This document shows positions 1-4,413 of a stretch of DNA of 5,082 bases, in pieces. The notes under the pieces were generated by a model, which was not told the origin of the DNA, ran no database searches, and saw only the letters and a program-made list of their open reading frames with translations. Source of the DNA: Candidatus Woesearchaeota archaeon (lineage in GTDB: Archaea > Nanobdellota > Nanobdellia > Woesearchaeales > J091); contig RFJB01000071.1 of NCBI GenBank assembly GCA_003695045.1, forward strand, positions 1 through 5,082, in the 5' to 3' direction. Position numbers and translations under genes: made by a program. How positions within the stretch are numbered: the stretch's first letter is position 1; each line of letters begins with the position of its first letter.

Positions 1-2
1 CA

Positions 3-11
3 TATATTTAA
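3..11 (-). promoter_or_regulatory. Possible TATA box of a divergent gene to the left
   Basis: ATATTTAAA at the left edge reads TTTAAATAT on the minus strand. This is nearly the same as the box used by the phosphatase gene (TTTAAATA). It could drive a gene leaving the window to the left, divergent from the first gene. No coding sequence can be seen to confirm it, and it could equally be A/T-rich upstream sequence of the + strand gene. Confidence 0.25.
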
Positions 12-25
12 ACTTTTCCAAACCC

Positions 26-35
26 TTTATAAATA
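26..35 (+). promoter_or_regulatory. TATA box for the membrane pseudo-protease gene
   Basis: TTTATAAATA is centred about 26 bp before the ATG at 57, preceded by an A/C-rich BRE-like stretch (CCAAACCC). At the standard archaeal spacing, transcription would begin at or next to the A of the ATG, so the mRNA should be leaderless. No Shine-Dalgarno sequence is seen, which agrees. Confidence 0.7.
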
Positions 36-56
36 AAGAATGGCTTTCACTCGGTC

Positions 57-1295
57 ATGCAGTTCAGACTAACAAGCCAGCTGGTTGTCGTTTTTGCTTT
101 TGTTCTCTCCTTTTCCCTTGCCCTTCCGGCTGCGAATGCGAGAATCCTGAGCATGAAAGCCGACCTGGAAGCCATTTCTCAAAGCATAAGCGCCGGCTCA
201 GGCAATGAATCAATCATAGTCCTCGGGAGCAGGGCGTCAAGCATTGAAAAGCTCCTTCTCAAATACGCCAGGGAGAACTACAAGGAGCTTGCAGGCGTGC
301 CTTTGTTCAAAGAAGAGGACTTTACTGAAAACATCACGACCAACAACTCGGCAGTTTACATCATCGGAGGCCCCAAAGAGAGCATTCTTGCTGACAAAGT
401 TGTAAATGAGGGAAAACTCCTCAAGGAATACCCGATATCCTTCGGAACAGTAAAAGAGTATTCCTTCCGGAGAATAAAGCACGTGATAGTTTCGGACAAG
501 AGGGGCTATGGCAACTACGCGAAAAACACGGCAAAGTCGCCCCTCTCAAAGGTTGTCCCTCAAGAGTATGTTCCCGCTGCAGCAGCAGGCATAACTCTGC
601 TTCTCCTCTGGCTTGGGAAAATACTTTACGCTCTTGCCTTCAAGATTGCAAGGGTGTTTGTATCAAGCAGAATAATGTCAAAGGTAAGGAAGAAGGAGAT
701 AAAAAAATCATTCAGCGGCTTTACCCTGAAAGGAGTCAGGATAAAATACCGCGAGTGGCTCTCAATATTCCTTGCGGCAGTCGTCTTTGCTGTTGCTGCA
801 TCTTACATCTACATCTTTGAACAGCCGGTTGTTCCCTATGTCCTCATGCATGTTGGAGTGAACAGCGTTATTTACGCTCTCAGGCACGGCACGCGCCTCT
901 GGCTCGACAAAGTCCACAACATACACACAGAGTACATGTTCTGGTACTGGGGGGCCATTCTCACAATAATTTCCGGCTGGCTGGGAAGCACCTTTTCCCT
1001 TGCCGGCTACACTGTTTCGGAAACAAAAAAAGGGGAAAAGGAAGAGGGCCACATCGGCTTTGTCACCAACATAGCAACTTTCTTCGCGTTCCTGATATTT
1101 GCTGTCTGGAATTTCTTTGAGCCGAGTCCATTGCTGCAGTCAATAGAAACGCTCTCAATAAGCATTAGCTTTCTCTTCATGCTTCCGTTTAAGCCCTTTA
1201 CCGGAAGGTATGTTTACAGATGGAACAGAAAGTTGTGGTGGCTGGGCTTCGTGCCGATAGCCGTTTTTTATGTGGCAGTGAATATTATTGTGTGA
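57..1295 (+). CDS. Signal-peptide membrane protein with a degenerate site-2 protease (M50-like) domain
   Basis: A 412-residue protein. Residues 1-28 form a signal peptide (hydrophobic core, then ALPAANA). Residues 29-170 are a predicted extracytoplasmic domain with three N-glycosylation sequons (N50, N92, N96) and a short VYIIGGP motif at 100-106. A first membrane helix spans about 172-195, followed by a basic cytoplasmic linker (200-232). About five or six more helices lie between 234 and 411. From about residue 265 the layout follows archaeal M50 site-2 proteases: a helix with RHGTR (276-280) where HExxH is expected, then TEYMFWYWG (291-299), SLAGYTV (314-320), a GHIGF..TN segment (331-338) and LPFKPFTG (376-383) where the family has a PLDG-type motif. 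The His/Glu/His and Asp ligands therefore appear to be replaced, so proteolysis is unlikely. The family assignment is by eye and inferred. The role is unknown, possibly a membrane pseudoenzyme or binding protein. The start is fixed by a TATA box 26 bp upstream. Confidence 0.85.
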   Translation: MQFRLTSQLVVVFAFVLSFSLALPAANARILSMKADLEAISQSISAGSGNESIIVLGSRASSIEKLLLKYARENYKELAGVPLFKEEDFTENITTNNSAVYIIGGPKESILADKVVNEGKLLKEYPISFGTVKEYSFRRIKHVIVSDKRGYGNYAKNTAKSPLSKVVPQEYVPAAAAGITLLLLWLGKILYALAFKIARVFVSSRIMSKVRKKEIKKSFSGFTLKGVRIKYREWLSIFLAAVVFAVAASYIYIFEQPVVPYVLMHVGVNSVIYALRHGTRLWLDKVHNIHTEYMFWYWGAILTIISGWLGSTFSLAGYTVSETKKGEKEEGHIGFVTNIATFFAFLIFAVWNFFEPSPLLQSIETLSISISFLFMLPFKPFTGRYVYRWNRKLWWLGFVPIAVFYVAVNIIV

Positions 1296-1302
1296 TATCT
1301 AC

Positions 1303-2082
1303 TCACTTATAAACCCTCGCCGTCTGGAAGAAGTCAATCCACGCCCTGACAAGGGGTTCTTTTTCTGCAATGGCAAACAGCTCGGGCTGGTCAAGGGCAT
1401 AAGCCGTTTCCGATCCGTTTTTTACAAACCCGATGCGCCAGTCCCTCTCGTTCATTGAGTTTGGCTGGATGTACGCTGTTCCTTCAGAGGTCAGTCCTAT
1501 GGCTGCTTTTGACCATCCGTCGCCTGAAGCTGTAAAGATGCCGTCAAGGGAGTGCTGGTTCCTGCCCTTTTGCCTGCTGACAGCTTCCACGAAATAGGCA
1601 GGGCTGGCAGCGCCGCCTTTTCCAATGTCTTCTCCAATGATGAGGACTGCGTGAAGAGACGGGTCAATCAGCAACGCCCCTGCGTCAACAAGGAAATCGG
1701 TAAGTGTTCCTTTGCGTTCATAGTCGATTGCGGCTTTCCTGATGCCGAGCAGCTCTTGAGGCGATGCAACAATGAAGTTGTGCACCCATGGATAGGGAAA
1801 GTAATCATCATGCGTTCCTCTTGCAGCATAAAAGTTGAGTTCCGGAATTTCGCGCCTTAATTTGAAGAGCGCGTCATTCGTTATCTCGGCGCAGTCCCCT
1901 GCCTTGTCCTGCCTTCCGAAGCGCGTGTGCCGCGGGAGTATTATTTTGTAAGCATCCGCATCATAGACCATGCCCTTCTCCGGCTGCGGCATCTTCTGAT
2001 AGGAGTATGATGCGACAATGTCTTCAATTCTTGAAAGAATTTCCGGGCTGATTCCCGCGGCGCCTTTTGAGATTGTTGTCAT
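1303..2082 (-). CDS. Uncharacterised soluble protein with a papain/transglutaminase-like Cys-His-Asp arrangement
   Basis: A 259-residue protein with no signal peptide or membrane segment. I do not recognise the family by name. Residues 62-75 (GDCAEITNDALFKL) put a Cys (C64) at the start of a helix. Residues 100-105 (VHNFIV) give a strand beginning with His (H101). Residues 138-142 (LIDPS) give Asp 140. Cys, then His in a strand, then an Asp-Pro, spread over about 75 residues, is the order seen in transglutaminase-like and related papain-fold enzymes, so a thiol hydrolase or acyltransferase is a reasonable inference. The substrate is unknown. The remaining C-terminal part (about 155-259) shows no motif I can name. 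The gene lies 45 bp downstream of the phosphatase gene on the same strand but has its own TATA box. Its stop is 7 bp from the stop of the convergent membrane-protein gene. The start is supported by the TATA spacing. Confidence 0.8.
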   Translation of the reverse strand: MTTISKGAAGISPEILSRIEDIVASYSYQKMPQPEKGMVYDADAYKIILPRHTRFGRQDKAGDCAEITNDALFKLRREIPELNFYAARGTHDDYFPYPWVHNFIVASPQELLGIRKAAIDYERKGTLTDFLVDAGALLIDPSLHAVLIIGEDIGKGGAASPAYFVEAVSRQKGRNQHSLDGIFTASGDGWSKAAIGLTSEGTAYIQPNSMNERDWRIGFVKNGSETAYALDQPELFAIAEKEPLVRAWIDFFQTARVYK

Positions 2083-2107
2083 TAAAAAGGAGGGAAGAAA
2101 AGAGGGA
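2083..2107 (-). terminator. Possible pyrimidine-rich terminator of the phosphatase gene
   Basis: On the minus strand, 21 bp after the phosphatase stop, there is a C/T-only tract containing TTTT and TTTTT runs. Archaeal RNA polymerase often terminates at T-runs without a hairpin. The same tract is the initiator region of the next gene, so it may do both jobs or only serve initiation. Confidence 0.25.
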
Positions 2108-2115
2108 GTATATAA
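2108..2115 (-). promoter_or_regulatory. TATA box for the Cys-His-Asp protein gene
   Basis: The minus strand reads TTATATAC, centred about 29 bp before the A of the ATG (2082). The predicted start of transcription, about 2085, leaves a leader of only some 3 nt, so the mRNA is effectively leaderless. Between the box and the ATG the coding strand is almost all pyrimidine (runs of TTTT and TTTTT). The gene may also be reached by readthrough from the phosphatase gene. Confidence 0.65.
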
Positions 2116-2127
2116 GGATTGCTGTGG

Positions 2128-3120
2128 TCAGCCCCTGTACTCCTTTGAACCTTTCTGAATGATTTCGAGGGCTGCTTTCAAGTCGGCAACGGCATCTTCA
2201 GGCCGTTTTATGACAACAATCGAGTAGTCGCTCTGCATGTCCGGAATGCCGTTCAAATGGTTGAGCATGGCTTTCCCGATGTCATGCGCAGAAATGAACG
2301 GCTCGGATTTTATAATCTCCTCAACAGTTTCCGGCTTGAGATAGTTCCTCTTCTTGGTGCCCTCGCCGAAACCGTCAGATGCCATTATGAACGCGTCTCC
2401 CGGCTCAAGATAGAAAACGTTGGGCTTGAGGTCTGTCTGAAAATTCCTGTCCCTGCCGTCCTTTGAATAGTTGTATTCCGAACTGAAAATTCCGAGGGGC
2501 TTTGCCTTTTCCACGTCCTGCCAGTGCGTGACTTTTCTTTCTCGCGCAGAGTAATGCAGCGGCCAGGGCGCTCCCGCGTTCCAGTATTCAACCACGCCGC
2601 TTGGCTCAGCAAATGCATAGCTCAGCGCGGCAGTCAGTCCCCTTTCAGAGAGGTTCCTCCATGCGTGCAGGAAGTCGTTCATTTTTGAGAAAAACTCTTC
2701 AGGACGGAAAACGCCGCAGCTGGCTGAGTTCTCAAAGCCCTCCTTGAAGAAACGTTCGTATTCTTTCAGGACTTCCCTGTCGCTCAGCGAGAGGTCGCTG
2801 ATGAAGAATCCCACTGGAAGCACCGTGTCGCCTGACAAATCAAGAATTTTTGCGCCGTCAGGATACTTTGTTACGTTGTAACCTTTGTCTATGGTGGCGG
2901 GGTCGGCAAGCTTGAACCATTCATCGTGAAGGTAGATCCTGTCGCCTCCGGTTATGCTTTTCCCGTCTCTCCGGTCTTTCTCTTTCAGATAGGACGCCAT
3001 GTATATGTCAAGACGCAGGCCGGGTATTTCTCCGACATAGTCGGGCACGTAATCTGCCCTGCTGTCATTTACGATGCCTCTTTCAAGAGTTCTGTCCGGT
3101 GTTCTGGCTGGTGTTTTCAT
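2128..3120 (-). CDS. SpoIIE-type (PPM family) serine/threonine phosphatase
   Basis: A 330-residue protein from the chosen ATG. Motifs follow the SpoIIE/RsbU branch of PPM phosphatases, which remove phosphate from Ser/Thr of regulatory proteins using two metal ions. An N-terminal IPGLRLDIYMASY strand leads to ITGGD (D60), then VGFFISDLS (D109), a TAALSYA..GVVEYWNAGAP core (163-185), KPLGIF (207-212), PGDAFIMASDG (D249) and QSDYSIVVIKR (D298). All four acidic metal-ligand positions appear present. Oddities: the usual D-x-SGHG glycine/His segment reads DLSLSD, NAGHP reads NAGAP, and the spacer between GGD and ISD is longer than usual. There is no sensor or membrane domain, and no STAS or HATPase partner is in the window. 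A longer reading frame begins at 3171, but that ATG overlaps the TATA box by one base, so the ATG at 3120 was chosen; it leaves a leader of about 28 nt. Assignment to the family is confident; the substrate is unknown. Confidence 0.85.
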   Translation of the reverse strand: MKTPARTPDRTLERGIVNDSRADYVPDYVGEIPGLRLDIYMASYLKEKDRRDGKSITGGDRIYLHDEWFKLADPATIDKGYNVTKYPDGAKILDLSGDTVLPVGFFISDLSLSDREVLKEYERFFKEGFENSASCGVFRPEEFFSKMNDFLHAWRNLSERGLTAALSYAFAEPSGVVEYWNAGAPWPLHYSARERKVTHWQDVEKAKPLGIFSSEYNYSKDGRDRNFQTDLKPNVFYLEPGDAFIMASDGFGEGTKKRNYLKPETVEEIIKSEPFISAHDIGKAMLNHLNGIPDMQSDYSIVVIKRPEDAVADLKAALEIIQKGSKEYRG

Positions 3121-3170
3121 GATGATACGTCCCCCAAACAAGTTACCACTAAACAGAGAACACTCAATCA

Positions 3171-3178
3171 TATTTAAA
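3171..3178 (-). promoter_or_regulatory. TATA box for the phosphatase gene
   Basis: The minus strand reads TTTAAATA. The predicted transcription start is about 3148, giving a leader of about 28 nt to the ATG at 3120. A GGGGG run on the coding strand (3131-3135) lies 10 nt before that ATG and is at best a weak ribosome binding site. Confidence 0.65.
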
Positions 3179-3211
3179 CATTCGTTTCCTATTCTGCTTA
3201 AAGGGCCAAAA

Positions 3212-3229
3212 CGGCAGATATTTCTGCCG
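3212..3229. promoter_or_regulatory. Palindromic candidate operator between the divergent promoters
   Basis: CGGCAGATATTTCTGCCG has perfect 7-bp arms around a 4-bp centre. It lies outside both predicted transcripts (starts about 3148 leftward and 3319 rightward), so it is better explained as a dimeric regulator site in DNA than as an RNA hairpin. Its GGCAG...CTGCC core recurs at 3320-3334. Confidence 0.5.
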
Positions 3230-3250
3230 CTGCAGCACTTTGCCGTGCCG

Positions 3251-3286
3251 GAGAAGCACCAAAAGAAAGAGAAGCACTAAAAGAAA
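3251..3286 (+). repeat. Tandem 18-bp direct repeat next to the aldolase promoter
   Basis: GAGAAGCACCAAAAGAAA (3251-3268) is followed directly by GAGAAGCACTAAAAGAAA (3269-3286), 17 of 18 bases identical. The second copy ends 2 bp before the aldolase TATA box, so its AAAAGAAA end falls in the BRE position. It could be a recent slippage duplication or a duplicated activator/BRE site. Confidence 0.7.
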
Positions 3287-3288
3287 TC

Positions 3289-3296
3289 TTAAAATA
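3289..3296 (+). promoter_or_regulatory. TATA box for the aldolase gene
   Basis: TTAAAATA is preceded by the purine-rich AAGAAA, a good BRE. The predicted transcription start is about 3319, giving a leader of about 68 nt, unlike the leaderless genes elsewhere in the window. A second box-like TTTAAA at 3366-3371 is too close to the start codon to be used. Confidence 0.6.
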
Positions 3297-3319
3297 TGAG
3301 CGCAGAATAGGAGCACGTA

Positions 3320-3354
3320 GGCAGCTTCGCTGCCGCCCGAATCAAATTCGCGGC
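3320..3354 (+). promoter_or_regulatory. Mutually exclusive leader hairpins upstream of the aldolase
   Basis: Hairpin 1: GGCAGC (3320-3325), loop TTC, GCTGCC (3329-3334), starting at the predicted 5' end of the mRNA. Hairpin 2: GCCG (3332-3335), a CC bulge, CGAAT (3338-3342), loop CAA, ATTCG (3346-3350), CGGC (3351-3354). Both need bases 3332-3334, so only one can form fully at a time. This could be an RNA switch, or hairpin 1 may only reflect a DNA palindrome. It matches no riboswitch class that I recognise. Confidence 0.4.
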
Positions 3355-3373
3355 AAAGTGAACTCTTTAAACC

Positions 3374-3380
3374 GGAGGTG
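3374..3380 (+). promoter_or_regulatory. Strong Shine-Dalgarno that fixes a TTG start
   Basis: GGAGGTG is complementary to the 3' end of 16S rRNA (CACCTCC) over 7 bases and ends 6 nt before the TTG at 3387. The in-frame GTG at 3378 lies inside this element and so is unlikely to be the start. Confidence 0.75.
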
Positions 3381-3386
3381 GGTAAT

Positions 3387-4316
3387 TTGGCAAAGATAAC
3401 AAAAGAGGAAATCATAGTTCCCGCAAGCGTCCCCGCTGAGAGCAGGGAGGAATACATTAACAATTACATGGAAATCACGAAAGGAACAGGCAGGTTGATG
3501 CTCTTTGCAGGCGACCAGAAGGTGGAGCATCTCAACGACGACTTTTACGGAGAGGGCATTGCAGAGGATGATGCCGACCCGGAGCATCTGTTCAGAATTG
3601 CCAACGCAGCAAACATCGGCGTCTTCGCAGCGCAGTACGGCCTCATAGCGAGGTACGGCCCGACCTACAGCGAGGTCCCCTACCTTGTGAAGCTCAACTC
3701 CAAGACGAACCTTGTCAAGACGGACCAGCGCGACCCTGTAAGCAGGCAGTGGGTTTCCGTTGAGGACGTCATTCAACTCAAAAAGAACAGCAATCTCAAG
3801 ATTTTGGGGGTTGGCTACACTGTTTACATCGGCAGCGAGTTCGAAGCGGAAATGCTCACCGAAGCTGCGCAGATTGTCAAGGAGGCCCACAAACACGGAC
3901 TCATCACTGTGTTCTGGATGTATCCACGGGGAAAAGCAGTAAAGGACGAAAAGGATCCCCATCTCATTGCGGGAGCCGCCGGCGTTGCGGCATCCCTCGG
4001 TGCTGATTTCGCCAAAGTCAACTATCCGAAGCCGAAGGACGAAAGCATATCCAGGGCTGAAGCGTTCAGGGAAGCAATCCTCGCAGCTGGCAGAACCAAG
4101 ATTGTGTGCGCCGGCGGCTCCAGCACGGATGTGAAGAAATTCCTGCAGACGCTTCAAGACCAGATATTCATAAGCGGCGCTTCAGGAAACGCAACCGGAA
4201 GGAACATACACCAGAAGGGCTTTGAGGAAGCAGTCAGGATGTGCAACGCGATATCGGCAATAACGCTTAATGACGCCACTGCCGAGGAAGCCCTAAGGAT
4301 ATACGAGGGCAGTTGA
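3387..4316 (+). CDS. fba: Archaeal class I fructose-bisphosphate aldolase (DhnA/FbaB family)
   Basis: A 309-residue cytoplasmic TIM-barrel enzyme of the DeoC/LacD aldolase superfamily. It is expected to cleave or form fructose 1,6-bisphosphate from dihydroxyacetone phosphate and glyceraldehyde 3-phosphate in glycolysis and gluconeogenesis. Visible signatures: LFAGDQKVEH (39-48, family D-Q/H-G/K-x-E), YLVKLNSKTNL (99-109), GVGYTVYIGSEFE (141-153, with Tyr147 the likely catalytic tyrosine), WMYPRGK (177-183), GADFAKVNYP (205-214, with Lys210 the expected Schiff-base lysine), AGGSS (242-246) and a phosphate-binding SGASGNATGRNIHQ (263-276). The length is near that of the longer archaeal members. 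The start is TTG at 3387, chosen because of the Shine-Dalgarno 6 nt upstream; a GTG at 3378 would add three residues. The gene is divergent from the phosphatase gene and has its own TATA box and leader. Some relatives act in aromatic precursor (ADH) synthesis instead, so the substrate is likely but not certain. Confidence 0.92.
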   Translation: MAKITKEEIIVPASVPAESREEYINNYMEITKGTGRLMLFAGDQKVEHLNDDFYGEGIAEDDADPEHLFRIANAANIGVFAAQYGLIARYGPTYSEVPYLVKLNSKTNLVKTDQRDPVSRQWVSVEDVIQLKKNSNLKILGVGYTVYIGSEFEAEMLTEAAQIVKEAHKHGLITVFWMYPRGKAVKDEKDPHLIAGAAGVAASLGADFAKVNYPKPKDESISRAEAFREAILAAGRTKIVCAGGSSTDVKKFLQTLQDQIFISGASGNATGRNIHQKGFEEAVRMCNAISAITLNDATAEEALRIYEGS

Positions 4317-4367
4317 GTGCAGGCAACTTTTATGCAGATGCCCGACGATGGCTGCCCGGAACCGCCG

Positions 4368-4407
4368 CCAAACAATTAATGCCCCAAACAACGATGCCAA
4401 ACGATGG
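4368..4407 (+). repeat. Three imperfect tandem repeats before the ferritin-VIT gene
   Basis: CCAAACAATTAATGCC (4368-4383), CCAAACAACGATGCC (4384-4398) and the shorter CCAAACGATGG (4397-4407) are end to end. All start CCAAA and end ATGC or ATGG. A related CGACGATGGCTGCC lies further upstream (about 4343-4356). They cover the likely promoter, so a repeated regulator site is possible; low-complexity drift is the alternative. Confidence 0.45.
4374..4380 (+). promoter_or_regulatory. Weak TATA-like box for the ferritin-VIT gene
   Basis: AATTAAT is centred about 37 bp before the ATG at 4414. Transcription would start near 4403 with a leader of about 10 nt. The match is poorer than the other four boxes, and the gene could instead be transcribed with the aldolase. 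Confidence 0.3.
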
Positions 4408-4413
4408 TAAAGA

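Larger units (their letters stand above)
3188..3360. repeat. Two interleaved 10-bp inverted repeat pairs between divergent promoters
   Basis: Pair A: CCTATTCTGC at 3188-3197 and its exact complement GCAGAATAGG at 3302-3311. Pair B: CACTTTGCCG at 3236-3245 and its exact complement CGGCAAAGTG at 3351-3360. The order is A, B, A', B', so this is not a simple hairpin or transposon end. GCAGAATAGG reads in the direction of transcription at both genes. It lies 9 bp upstream of the phosphatase TATA box but 5 bp downstream of the aldolase TATA box. Shared operator sites for one or two regulators are a plausible reading (inference). Confidence 0.55.
4317..4413. other. Short intergenic region between the aldolase and ferritin-VIT genes
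   Basis: There is no convincing terminator: the only T-run after the aldolase stop is TTTT in ACTTTTATG (4326-4334), which might also be read as a weak TATA box. The right half carries CCAAAC-type repeats and an AATTAAT box, described separately. Confidence 0.4.

Noticed and set aside
762..1052. 96-codon minus-strand frame inside the membrane-protein gene
   Set aside because: There is no promoter or ribosome site, and it is fully inside a well-supported gene.
2083..2099. AAGGAGGG on the + strand as a ribosome binding site
   Set aside because: It lies on the wrong strand for the gene there, and no + strand gene follows. It is the complement of the pyrimidine-rich initiator region.
3188..3360. 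Mobile element (MITE) with terminal inverted repeats
   Set aside because: The inverted pairs interleave (A, B, A', B') instead of nesting, no target-site duplication is seen, and the region contains both functional promoters.
3164..3463. 99-codon minus-strand frame crossing the divergent control region
   Set aside because: It would cover both promoters and the aldolase start, and it has a low-complexity Leu/Val-rich translation. The inverted repeats and TATA boxes explain the region better.
3342..4157. Long open frame (271 codons) on the minus strand opposite the aldolase
   Set aside because: The + strand frame has clear aldolase motifs and a strong ribosome binding site. The minus frame is a codon-bias shadow with no recognisable protein features.
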